From: Pseudoselenomonas ruminis
Lineage (GTDB): Bacteria > Bacillota > Negativicutes > Selenomonadales > Selenomonadaceae
NCBI RefSeq assembly: GCF_008271295.1
Contig: NZ_VTOY01000016.1
Location: 1-44,420 of the forward strand
DNA: 44,420 nucleotides
Direction: 5' to 3'
The translations under genes were made by a program, and so were the position numbers. Below, in pieces: positions 22,432 through 30,212 of the stretch. How positions within the stretch are numbered: position 1 is the stretch's first letter; each line of letters starts with the position of its first letter. The notes beneath the pieces were generated by a model, which was not told where the DNA came from, made no database searches, and saw only the letters and a list, made by a program, of their open reading frames with translations.

Positions 22432-23583
22432 CTACGCTATCCCTAAATATTCCCTTGAGAAATCATAAATATCCCTGGCAATCAGGCAGCTGGGCGATAC
22501 TTCAAAGATGCTCTTCTTTCCCTGCCGCGCTACATTGAGGTAATTCTTTGCCCCTTGGGTGGCGTAGTGAATTTTGGTTCGATACACCGGTAGATGCTTG
22601 TTCTTCATCTCGTCAATGCACTGGTACGCAGTCTTATGGGCGCTGAAAGCGTTTACCAAAATCCCGGAAAGCTTCAGTTCCTTGTTAAACTTTTTCACCT
22701 GCTTGATATGCTCCATAATCTCTTTGGCCCCAGCCAGGCTGTCCTTTTCCGGGAACGTCACGATGATTACATCATCGGTGAAGGATAACGCATTGATAAC
22801 GGACATATTGATGTCGGGAGGATTGTCGATGATGCAGAGGTCATAATCCCCGGCCACTTCCTGCAAGGCCTCCCGAAGGATTACTGCTTCATTGCCTTTA
22901 CTGCCTTGCATCAGAAGCGCGTTTGCTTCTATAAGTCCCGTATCTGCGGCGATAAGGTCTATGCTCTCATAGCGGGTATGCTGGATCACCTTTCGCACCG
23001 GTACATCGCCCATCAGGACATTGGCAATGGTACCGTGCTGCCGGTCTGCTTCAAACCAGTCAGAAGCATTTCCCTGTTTGTCGTTGTCAATGAACAGGAT
23101 GCGGATGCCGCTGTCCCTTAACATACAAAAAATGGCGTAGGCAAAATTGGTAGATACCGTTGTCTTGCCCACGCCACCCTTAAAGTTTATAAAACTTACG
23201 GTTCGCATTGTACGATGTTCGCCGAAGCATTCAGTTTTGTCCAGTGTCGTTTCTGGTAAAGCTCCCTTTACCACATAGGCTTCCAGCTTCTCATGCAGCC
23301 CTTCCAGATAATCCAAAAGCTTGATGAGCTCTTTTGTTTCCTCTGGTGCATACTCCACAGCCGGAAGTATCATAGCGATTTGTTTCAGGAGTTCCTTGGA
23401 ATTGTTCTGGTACTTGCCGACCAGTTGCCCAAGGCGTGATATGTCATTAACCTCGATAATCTGTTCGAGGCTCTTGCAGCGCTGCGCCATCTTCATATAT
23501 TGTTGCTGCATTTCTTCGTAGGAGAGTTCGCCCAGTAGGGCATTTTCTCCAAGGCCAAAATCTGCCATCCCGTTAACGGTCAT
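22432..23583 (-). CDS. parA: ParA-family partition ATPase, system 1
   Basis: 383 residues from ATG 23583 with GGGGGA five bases upstream; an in-frame start at 23619 is less supported. A ~130-residue N-terminal helical extension precedes the deviant Walker A KGGVGKTT. Later motifs are FIDNDKQGN (Walker A') and LCIIDNPPDINM (Walker B). The extension suggests a type Ia-like ParA that may also repress its own operon. A 22-residue reading frame with its own ribosome site lies upstream. Confidence 0.9.
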   Translation of the reverse strand: MTVNGMADFGLGENALLGELSYEEMQQQYMKMAQRCKSLEQIIEVNDISRLGQLVGKYQNNSKELLKQIAMILPAVEYAPEETKELIKLLDYLEGLHEKLEAYVVKGALPETTLDKTECFGEHRTMRTVSFINFKGGVGKTTVSTNFAYAIFCMLRDSGIRILFIDNDKQGNASDWFEADRQHGTIANVLMGDVPVRKVIQHTRYESIDLIAADTGLIEANALLMQGSKGNEAVILREALQEVAGDYDLCIIDNPPDINMSVINALSFTDDVIIVTFPEKDSLAGAKEIMEHIKQVKKFNKELKLSGILVNAFSAHKTAYQCIDEMKNKHLPVYRTKIHYATQGAKNYLNVARQGKKSIFEVSPSCLIARDIYDFSREYLGIA

Positions 23584-23656
23584 AAGAATCCCCCTATATG
23601 TTTTATAAACAGCGACCATATTGTCGTATCGGTTTCATAAAACTACATAGTGAGGA

Positions 23657-23725
23657 TTAAGTCTTCATACGCTTCATACAATCTTCATTAAACATCTCCG
23701 CAAGAATCGCCATTGGCTGTGCCAT
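23657..23725 (-). CDS. 22-residue leader peptide upstream of parA
   Basis: ATG 23725 has TGGGAGGTGAAGTA directly upstream, a better ribosome site than many full genes here. The peptide is methionine-rich (five Met, starting MAQPMAILAEM). It stops at 23657, 74 bases before the parA start. It may be a translated leader controlling parA or a small independent protein. No family is recognised. Confidence 0.55.
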   Translation of the reverse strand: MAQPMAILAEMFNEDCMKRMKT

Positions 23726-23742
23726 TACTTCACCTCCCATTA

Positions 23743-23760
23743 GTGTATGAAACAATACAC
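23743..23760. promoter_or_regulatory. Inverted repeat in the parA/XRE divergent region
   Basis: GTGTAT and ATACAC arms flank GAAACA. It sits just upstream of the leader peptide ribosome site. The surrounding ~200 bases are AT-rich, and a TTGACT-17-TATTAA element on the plus strand (23786-23814) points to the XRE gene. The repeat could be an operator for either regulator. Confidence 0.45.
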
Positions 23761-23919
23761 ATGTAAACGTATTATTTGATACTCATTGACTGGAGTATAA
23801 CACCTATTTATTAAAATTATTTTAAAAAATTGCCGTTATTTTTCACAAAATACATATCTAATCAAATTTTAATGTTGCCCTGATATACTAAGCCCGCAAC
23901 AAAAGAAAGGAAATAGACT

Positions 23920-24408
23920 ATGTTAAAAGACAGGCTAAAGCTCGTTCGCACCAGTCTTCCGGGCAATATAACACAAAAACAGTTCGCTCAAATGATGGGA
24001 ACCACCCGACCTGTTATAACTAACTATGAAAGAGGTGTAATTACCCCTAAAGAAGTCTTTTTGAAGCTCGTATGTAAAGAATTTCAAATTAGTGAAGACT
24101 GGTTATTGTATGGCATTGGAGATATGCATGTTCATAACGAGAATAACTGCTTAGATGAAATTATGGCTATTTCGACGCTTCCTAATGACTGTCAAACTCT
24201 GATTGATTACTACCTTTCCATGGAGGCTACTTCTCAAAAAATTCTACTTTCCATAGCCAAAGAATTAAAAAATAACGACCTACCACGACTATATCTCTCT
24301 TGTCGTGCCCCTGGCCTAAAAGAATCCGACAGAGAAGATATACTTAAAAAGATGCAAAGCTTAGAAGCTAAGCTCATAGCTGAAAAAGAGTCGAACCATA
24401 TCAAATGA
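23920..24408 (+). CDS. XRE-family transcriptional regulator
   Basis: 162 residues. The N-terminal Cro/C1-type HTH (about 5-60) reads LKLVRTSLPGNITQKQFAQMMGTTRPVITNYERG, with the family's W-L/Y-G-I-G ending. The C-terminal half is helical, as in phage or element repressors. AAAGGAAA precedes the ATG. It is transcribed away from parA and could regulate the element's replication block or itself. An intrinsic terminator follows at once. Confidence 0.88.
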   Translation: MLKDRLKLVRTSLPGNITQKQFAQMMGTTRPVITNYERGVITPKEVFLKLVCKEFQISEDWLLYGIGDMHVHNENNCLDEIMAISTLPNDCQTLIDYYLSMEATSQKILLSIAKELKNNDLPRLYLSCRAPGLKESDREDILKKMQSLEAKLIAEKESNHIK

Positions 24409-24427
24409 TGGTTCGACTCTTCTCTTT
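24387..24427 (+). terminator. Terminator of the XRE gene
   Basis: AGAGTCGAACCAT and ATGGTTCGACTCT form a 13-bp perfect stem (24387-24420) with an 8-base loop, followed by TCTCTTT. The stem begins inside the last codons of the XRE gene. Confidence 0.85.
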
Positions 24428-24469
24428 AATATCGGGGGCTTTGCTATTGCAGGTTACGGCGTCGATTGG

Positions 24470-25186
24470 CTATATTCTCTTCTTGATAATTTCCCACGTG
24501 TCCGTGGCAAAAAAGCATCCATCTGCTTCGTATTCCATTTCGATAAACCGACTATAGGGAATGCTAAAAGCCAACTGCTCCTTGCCGATGACCTTGCGGG
24601 CAGATGGATCTGTTAATCCAATAAAACAGGTCTTCTCTCTTTTTTCCTCGGCGGATAGAGGATATAGTACCGCTTGCCCACAGCCAGAAGCAAAGCTGAC
24701 CTGCACGTTATTTTGCGTTTCCATATCATAATTAGCCAATGTCACAAGACCAGACAACTGGTCAGCATTCACCAAAAAGATGATACATTCAGGCGTTTCA
24801 GCTTCATCAACCAGCTCCAACGGCTTAAACACCAGGCAGTCCGGTGCCTTTACCTTAGGGATGGTTTCCGTAAAGGCCTTTGCCAGCTCTGGTGTCTTTT
24901 TGTAATACTCACTGCGAGGTATCTTTTCGTTCCCATTTGACAGGAAAAATTCAATCCAGCCATGCTCATACCCCTGGAATCCCAAGCCAGCTCTGCCTCC
25001 CATACACATAGTTGTTGCACATGTAGCTGCGGCGGTCTTCCCCTGTGAAGCAGCCTTAATTAGAGCCACCACACAGCCCCATTTTCCTTCCTTGAAGCTT
25101 ATGGCATTAGCTGGCATTGACTCCGCACGCAATACAGCCACAGGGTGATTGGTCAAACAAAGTTGCTTGGCAATTTTGCTCTCCAT
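24470..25186 (-). CDS. DUF169-family protein
   Basis: 238 residues. The pattern of a DUF169 protein is visible: 'PVAVLRAESMP', then WGCVVALIKAASQGKTAAATCATTMCMGGRAGLGF with its conserved cysteines. Later come a central 'PDCLVFKPLE' and an 'IPYSRFIEMEYEADGCFF' ending. The biochemical role of the family is unknown; conserved cysteines suggest metal or redox chemistry. GGAGG lies nine bases before the ATG. It belongs to a minus-strand cargo cluster with flavin and Fe-S genes. Confidence 0.75.
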   Translation of the reverse strand: MESKIAKQLCLTNHPVAVLRAESMPANAISFKEGKWGCVVALIKAASQGKTAAATCATTMCMGGRAGLGFQGYEHGWIEFFLSNGNEKIPRSEYYKKTPELAKAFTETIPKVKAPDCLVFKPLELVDEAETPECIIFLVNADQLSGLVTLANYDMETQNNVQVSFASGCGQAVLYPLSAEEKREKTCFIGLTDPSARKVIGKEQLAFSIPYSRFIEMEYEADGCFFATDTWEIIKKRI

Positions 25187-25226
25187 GATTTCCGGCCTCC
25201 ATCACATGAATCTGCTGCCATTACAT

Positions 25227-25493
25227 TTATTTACATGGCTGACGTTCAAATCGGTATTTTTGCTCTGCCTGTGGGTATTTTCCATTGTCAACCTCGCTCA
25301 TAAACATATCCAATGGACGGCAAAAAGTGCCATAATCCCCGTAAAGAGCCTGATACACGCAGTACAGCTCCTCAGTTTCTGTATGCGTTACCGGACAGGC
25401 GATAATTTTATATTCCTTGTGCTTGAAATGGTGCCATATCTCACCGGCCTGCGGAATCTCCCGACCATATTGCTTTTGTATCCTATTGGCCAT
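25227..25493 (-). CDS. DUF1653-family small protein
   Basis: 88 residues from ATG 25493 with AAAGGAGC six bases upstream; an upstream extension to 25598 overlaps the flavin reductase gene. DUF1653 landmarks: 'GEIWHHFKHKEYKIIACPVTHTETEE' and 'YCVYQALYGDYGTFCRPLDMFMSEV'. The family's function is unknown; it is usually a stand-alone cytoplasmic domain. I infer a neutral accessory role. Confidence 0.8.
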   Translation of the reverse strand: MANRIQKQYGREIPQAGEIWHHFKHKEYKIIACPVTHTETEELYCVYQALYGDYGTFCRPLDMFMSEVDNGKYPQAEQKYRFERQPCK

Positions 25494-25594
25494 TTTTTCG
25501 CTCCTTTCGCTTTCGTTCTCATTTTCATTGTAAAAAAGAACGAGAAAGAAAGCAAGCGAAAAAAAAATAGCCTTAATTATGTCTTTTGCCTGGC

Positions 25595-26152
25595 TCAATT
25601 CTTGAGCTTCAACCCATCATGAAAAGCCTTCCCCACTACCGGCCCTACCAGACGGTAGGTCTTGGTGGCGATGTCAAAGATAATCGGTTGGAGCTTGTCA
25701 TAATCCACTACTCCGTCAGTAAGCACCGCTTCATCGGCCTGCTGAGCGACAATTTTCCCCACCAAAATTCCAGTCTCGTCACTGTAGCTTACGCACTCGC
25801 ACTCCAACGTCACAGGAAATTCCTCGATTATGGGGGCATTGACATGAGCACTCTTATGAACATGGCAGCCTGCCTTCTCTATCTTATTGACCTTACTGCC
25901 GGTTTCCACTCCAAAGTAGTCAGCTATTTCCACCGTCTCCTTGGTTGCAAAGGCCACCGTGAACGCCTTGGTATATTTGATGTTCTCCGTGGTTTTGTGT
26001 TTGGCCAGAAACAGGGTAATTTCATCAAAATCCGATTGTGCCCCCCATGCTGCGTTCATGGCGTTTGGGACTCCATTTTCGTCATAGGTACCGATAATGA
26101 ATACTCCCTCCGGGGCGATGCAGGCTTTCTTGCCCAAAAATTCTACACTCAT
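25595..26152 (-). CDS. Flavin reductase-like FMN-binding split-barrel protein
   Basis: 185 residues. It matches the flavoredoxin/flavin reductase-like family. An early 'GVFIIGTYDENGVPNAMNAAWGAQ' supplies the phosphate-binding strand-loop, followed by 'TTENIKYTKAFTVAFAT', 'ADYFGVETGSKVNKIEKAG' and 'PIIEEFPVTLECE'. It is expected to bind FMN and pass electrons. GGAGG lies seven bases before the ATG. It is part of a redox cargo group with the LUD and 4Fe-4S genes upstream. Confidence 0.85.
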   Translation of the reverse strand: MSVEFLGKKACIAPEGVFIIGTYDENGVPNAMNAAWGAQSDFDEITLFLAKHKTTENIKYTKAFTVAFATKETVEIADYFGVETGSKVNKIEKAGCHVHKSAHVNAPIIEEFPVTLECECVSYSDETGILVGKIVAQQADEAVLTDGVVDYDKLQPIIFDIATKTYRLVGPVVGKAFHDGLKLKN

Positions 26153-26275
26153 GTTTTTACCTCCTCCAAGTCAGTCATTCTTTCTGTTTTTTAATTATAT
26201 GTCTTGAAAATAACAGAAACAAGTAAATTGATGCCCTTGTTCCACTCCATTCATGTATTTCCATCGTGGCTCCCC

Positions 26276-26884
26276 CTAAAACCCTAAATCCTCGTTAATC
26301 AGCACCACTTCCATCTCCATATGATTCATCTTCCGCCAATATATGACCTGTGCATTGCATATACGGTTGGGACTGCTGCAATCGTAGCAACGGTCTTCAT
26401 GAAAGGCACATGGCGTCTTATATTGATGGCGAGCTGCATTTTTCGGCGCGGCAACATTCCTTGCCCGGTTAGCAGCTTCCTCAAGGGTAGGTGCAATCTT
26501 ATTCCTGCCAGCCACAAAATATACCTTACGATGACCATATAGTGAACCAGCCACTCGATTCCCTGTCCCATCGATATTAACCATCTCGCCGGTTTCGGCA
26601 ATGCCATTTACCGATGTCAGGAAAATATCGGTGGTCAGGCAAATTCTCGCTGTATCGTAAAATCCTTTTCCCTCTTGGGGATGTTTGGGGTCGTAAACCT
26701 CATTATGCCTGGAGAGACGTTCGTAGAGTCCCATGGTCAGCATTGTTTCCGAATCGCCAAAGCCTACAGTAAAACCGTCAATCTTACTGTCAAGGTAGCC
26801 AGCACCCTCCTCACCAGTTTCAAAGCAGACCACTTCGTATCCTCTTTTCCGCAGTGCCACTGCCGTTCTCTCAAGATTTACCAT
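26276..26884 (-). CDS. LUD-domain protein (LutC/YkgG-like)
   Basis: 202 residues from ATG 26884 with GGAGG just upstream. The LUD fold signature is present: VGFGDSETMLTMGLYERL, then ICLTTDIFLTSVNGIAETGEMVNIDGTGNRVAGSLYG. A four-cysteine cluster (CAFHEDRCYDCSS...C) near the C-terminus could hold a metal or Fe-S site. LUD proteins act in lactate utilisation and other redox roles. The exact substrate is unknown. Confidence 0.82.
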   Translation of the reverse strand: MVNLERTAVALRKRGYEVVCFETGEEGAGYLDSKIDGFTVGFGDSETMLTMGLYERLSRHNEVYDPKHPQEGKGFYDTARICLTTDIFLTSVNGIAETGEMVNIDGTGNRVAGSLYGHRKVYFVAGRNKIAPTLEEAANRARNVAAPKNAARHQYKTPCAFHEDRCYDCSSPNRICNAQVIYWRKMNHMEMEVVLINEDLGF

Positions 26885-26965
26885 AATTGCCTCCATCTAG
26901 CCTCAAGAATATGAGTGCCATTACCTATAAGGATTCCAGCGATTCATAAGTATTTCTGTAATGAT

Positions 26966-27679
26966 TTAAGAATGTGCTTTGCTTGATAAGGTCCTACGCA
27001 AATATTTCTGTGTATAGGTACAAACCGCAAAGCAACGTCCGCAGACTCGTTCACCCTCGTAAAAACCAAGGAATTCTCGCATCCTTGTAATCTGTGTTTC
27101 CTTACAAACATGTGCGTGAATTATGTCTTCTCTAGGCATTCCAGCAGTCCACGCAGTGCCAATAATGGCCTGGCCAGGGCATGCGTCCACACATCGCCGA
27201 CAATTTCCACAGCGGCTTTCTGTAATGGGGATTGCTGGCTCAAGAGGTGCATCTGTCAACAAACTCGATAGGCGTACCGCACTACCATATTCCTCTGTAA
27301 CCAAAAGGCAACTCTTTCCAATCCACCCTAATCCCGCTTTAGTTGCCACAGTCTTGTAGGGATACGGTGTACGAAGGTCATCGTTTACGGAAAGGTTTTT
27401 TTTAGTGTTGGCACGAGCTCGAAATCCATACTTCTGCAAAAATGCCGCACCTGCCTCGACCATTTCATCCAGTTGGGCATTCAGCGTGTGGTACATTTGA
27501 TAATATTCAATGGTCGGGTTTGTTTTTATCTCCTCGACGATATGAGCGGGAACGGGGATGGCCACTGCAACACCACGGTTCAGCCCATTTTCGGTATAAC
27601 CTTCCATATCCGCAACGCCAATAAGTTTAGCTCCTTTTTCTCTCAGCAGTGCAAAGAGGTTTTCCTGTAAATCATCCAT
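26966..27679 (-). CDS. QueG-like 4Fe-4S reductase
   Basis: 237 residues from ATG 27679 with GGGAGGAA five bases upstream. Two Fe-S motifs are visible: CGNCRRCVDACPGQAI and VCGRCFAVCTYTQ, as in epoxyqueuosine reductase-like proteins. 'YPYKTVATKAGLGWIGKSCLLVTEEYGSAVRLSSLLTD' matches the same family. It is shorter than full QueG, since the C-terminal HEAT-like region is missing, so it is more likely a short QueG-like paralogue than the tRNA-modifying enzyme itself. Confidence 0.78.
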   Translation of the reverse strand: MDDLQENLFALLREKGAKLIGVADMEGYTENGLNRGVAVAIPVPAHIVEEIKTNPTIEYYQMYHTLNAQLDEMVEAGAAFLQKYGFRARANTKKNLSVNDDLRTPYPYKTVATKAGLGWIGKSCLLVTEEYGSAVRLSSLLTDAPLEPAIPITESRCGNCRRCVDACPGQAIIGTAWTAGMPREDIIHAHVCKETQITRMREFLGFYEGERVCGRCFAVCTYTQKYLRRTLSSKAHS

Positions 27680-27751
27680 AATGTTTCCTCCCATTGATTA
27701 TACTCAATAACTAGGAAAACACAGATAACAATAAATATAATTAGTTTTCCC

Positions 27752-27796
27752 CTATCCCCCCAAAAAGTCCAACGTTGGACTTTTTTTTGGGGATAG
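27752..27796. terminator. Long palindromic terminator with AGTCCAACGTTGGACT core, left border of replicon 2
   Basis: The stem pairs CTATCCCC...AAAAAGTCCAAC with GTTGGACTTTTT...GGGGATAG around a fully palindromic 16-base core. A T-run lies within the plus-strand side and an A-run opposite, so it can stop both strands. The same core lies at 34101-34130. Confidence 0.85.
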
Positions 27797-27825
27797 TTAC
27801 GGATAATATTTATTACCGCTCATTC

Positions 27826-27873
27826 AAAAAAGGTGAGGAATACTTTTCTACTAAAAGTATTCCTCACCTTTTT
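27826..27873. terminator. Bidirectional terminator after parB2
   Basis: GGTGAGGAATACTTTT and AAAAGTATTCCTCACC form a 16-bp stem with a 5-base loop, flanked by A-run and T-run. It lies 3 bases after the parB2 stop on the minus strand. Confidence 0.9.
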
Positions 27874-27875
27874 CA

Positions 27876-28967
27876 TTAACCCTTTATCATTTTTAACAAA
27901 ATATCTTTTGTTTGTTCACTAAGTCCCTCTGCTTGGTCTAACGACTTCATAAGGAATTTCTTGAAGACCTTAACTTCATCACTTTTTACAGCTATGGGAA
28001 CAAAATCAAAGTTTTCGGGCTTCTCTATTTTTGTAGAGAACACATACTGATATTTCTCTTTTTTCTTTGTAGGTGTATTGACAACAGCTTCAATATCTTC
28101 GACTGTCTTAGCGTTCTTTAGCGCTTTTCCCATGGAAGAGGTAATCTTCAGATGGTATTCCTTATCATACACATACTTCTGCAAATCCTCAGTTAAATCA
28201 GCAAGAATGTCAGCAATTCGAACTGTTATTAACCGCTGGTCGAAAGCAGAAAGCAGCGGTTCTATAAGTTTGCCAAGTCGGCGATAGAAAAACACAGTGG
28301 ATCGGGAAACTCCAAATATTTTAGATACAGCCGTAGCAACATCTACGCCAGCACCATAAAAAGCTTCTTCTTTTTCCAGTCTTGCCATTTCTGCATAGCA
28401 ACGAATCCGGGCATTTGTATCTTCCTGCGCACGTTGTGCCACATTCGAGAGAATTACAATTCGTCTGGCCGTTGCCTCGCTAATGCTATCGTGTTTATAA
28501 ACTTTGCAAGGAATAGATAAATATTTATCATCCCCGGTTACTTCATGAAGTTCATGGTATACCAAATGTCTGGTATGACCACCAAGAATCATATATGAAC
28601 CATCTTCCTGTTCCCATACTGTACAGGGATGCCAGAGGCCATATTTGAAGACAGACATATAGATAAGACCGTACTGCTCCGGGCTTGGTCTTCCAAAGAA
28701 GTTCCATTCATCAGGAGCAGCCTTCAACTTATCCATGGGGATAAGTCGTTCTGCATCAGCAGGGATGAGGCTTTCTACTCTATCCTCAACTTCATCCTTT
28801 TTGGATTGTGCTGCTACCGGTTTTGCCATCAGTTCTTTCAGATGGGCCAGTCGCTCAGGAGAAATATCCCCTGTTGCATTTGGTGCAGGAACAGGAGCCA
28901 TAGCTCCAATATCATTGAAGGTTTGAGTTCGGTCTACCGAAATCTTAAATTGTTTTCTCTTAGCCAA
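27876..28967 (-). CDS. parB: ParB-family partition protein, system 2
   Basis: 363 residues. A long disordered-like N-terminus precedes a ParB/Srx domain with LIPMDKLKAAPDEWNFFGRPS and YMILGGHTRHLVYHE (the ...GG.R... motif altered to GGHTRH). The HTH region is VATAVSKIFGVSRSTVFFYRRLGKLI. It overlaps parA2 by 8 bases. It differs greatly from the first ParB in length and motif, so it is not a recent duplicate. It serves replicon 2. Confidence 0.87.
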   Translation of the reverse strand: MAKRKQFKISVDRTQTFNDIGAMAPVPAPNATGDISPERLAHLKELMAKPVAAQSKKDEVEDRVESLIPADAERLIPMDKLKAAPDEWNFFGRPSPEQYGLIYMSVFKYGLWHPCTVWEQEDGSYMILGGHTRHLVYHELHEVTGDDKYLSIPCKVYKHDSISEATARRIVILSNVAQRAQEDTNARIRCYAEMARLEKEEAFYGAGVDVATAVSKIFGVSRSTVFFYRRLGKLIEPLLSAFDQRLITVRIADILADLTEDLQKYVYDKEYHLKITSSMGKALKNAKTVEDIEAVVNTPTKKKEKYQYVFSTKIEKPENFDFVPIAVKSDEVKVFKKFLMKSLDQAEGLSEQTKDILLKMIKG

Positions 28968-29940
28968 CTCTGGTCAATACCTCCTCCAAAAGTTTGGTAT
29001 AAGCTCTAGTAGCTTTACCAGAAGGATATGTCTGGCTGACAGGTTCATGCGCACTCTCTGCCTTTCTGGCATCCTCAGAATGAGGAACAATAGCTTCCAG
29101 CATGAAATCACCAAACGCTTCACGTATCTGCGGCACATAATCATGCGCAACCGCAGTACGCATATTAACAGCCTCAAAGAAAATTCCTGCTACCTTAAGG
29201 TCAGGATTAGCTCTACGACACTGGTTAGCATATCCTAAAGTTGTATTGACGCCATCTACCGAATCATCAGCAGCGTTGACAGGGATTAACAAGTATTGTA
29301 CTGCCTGCATAATCTGAGCAATATCTGCATCTACAGCCGGACGGCAGTCAATTAAAATATAATCATAGTCAGTGCTCAGTTCCTGAATCAATATCTTATA
29401 TGCGTTTACACCAAGGATGACTGCATCAAGAAGAGCCTTTGTCGCAGCTGCATAGCGGTCATCGTTTGGTATAATATCAACATTCTTATTTTGAGTCTTC
29501 ATGACAAAATCTCTTGCCGGACGAGGATTATCACCAAGGATATTCATTACAGCAGACCCTAACTGTATATCACCACGATAAGTTTTAGGGTCATAACCAA
29601 ATCTCTTTGATAAATTCCCCTGCGGGTCAGCATCTATAATAAGAACACGATAATCACGTTTTCCCAAAAGGTCAGCAAATGCTGCGGTAGAAGTAGTTTT
29701 GCCTACTCCTCCTTTGTTTGAACAAATAGCGATTGTTTTTGCCATGAACACAGACACTCCTTCTTTACCGCTTTCCAGAATACGGTTTCTGTACTTTTGA
29801 GTTAGAAGCAATATTGACTCATCTATCAACTGGCTCCCAGGAAGTCCTGTAACATCTGATATTACATTGAGCTTATCCTTTAGAGAACTGGATATAGACG
29901 TCACAAATCTAACTCGAGGATTGTTCCTAGCCAAGAACAC
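28960..29940 (-). CDS. parA: ParA-family ATPase with ribbon-helix-helix-like N-terminus, system 2
   Basis: Up to 326 residues. An N-terminal ~50-residue segment (VRFVTSISSSLKDKLNVISDV) looks like a DNA-binding RHH fold. The ParA core then follows: NKGGVGKTTS, LIIDADPQGNLSKRFG and YILIDCRPAVDADI. The start is GTG 29940 (close to AAAGGAG) or TTG 29934 (nine bases from it); I cannot decide. The N-terminal domain may let ParA repress its own promoter at the inverted repeat upstream. Confidence 0.87.
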   Translation of the reverse strand: MFLARNNPRVRFVTSISSSLKDKLNVISDVTGLPGSQLIDESILLLTQKYRNRILESGKEGVSVFMAKTIAICSNKGGVGKTTSTAAFADLLGKRDYRVLIIDADPQGNLSKRFGYDPKTYRGDIQLGSAVMNILGDNPRPARDFVMKTQNKNVDIIPNDDRYAAATKALLDAVILGVNAYKILIQELSTDYDYILIDCRPAVDADIAQIMQAVQYLLIPVNAADDSVDGVNTTLGYANQCRRANPDLKVAGIFFEAVNMRTAVAHDYVPQIREAFGDFMLEAIVPHSEDARKAESAHEPVSQTYPSGKATRAYTKLLEEVLTRVG

Positions 29941-29974
29941 CCTCTCCTTTACTGCACCATAATTTTGTCACTTG

Positions 29975-30006
29975 TTTTGTACCTTTATAAAAATCAAAGT
30001 ACAAAA
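29975..30006. promoter_or_regulatory. Inverted repeat upstream of parA2, candidate operator
   Basis: TTTTGTAC (29975-29982) and GTACAAAA (29999-30006) flank an AT-rich 16-base spacer containing TATAAA on the minus strand. It lies about 35 bases before the parA2 start, where an autorepressor would bind. Confidence 0.5.
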
Positions 30007-30099
30007 CTTATGACATGATTATACCACTTTCAAATACGAATGTATATACGTTTTGAAAAAATATGTAAATATTTGTGTTATAATGATAAAACCTAGCAG

Positions 30100-30141
30100 T
30101 TTAACAAAGTTTTTATAGTATAATATAAAAACTTTGTTAAA
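30100..30141. repeat. Perfect 18-bp inverted repeat before the AAA ATPase gene
   Basis: The arms at 30100-30117 and 30124-30141 are exact reverse complements (core AACAAAGTTTTTATA) around GTATAA. A TATAAT (30160-30165) follows within 25 bases. It is a strong candidate operator or terminator-like hairpin in the divergent parA2/ATPase region. Confidence 0.7.
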
Positions 30142-30212
30142 CTTTCTTGTTTTTTATGCTATAATATAAAGAATCAGAGAGATTAATGTTTTTTAGTTTA
30201 CAGGATGGAAAT

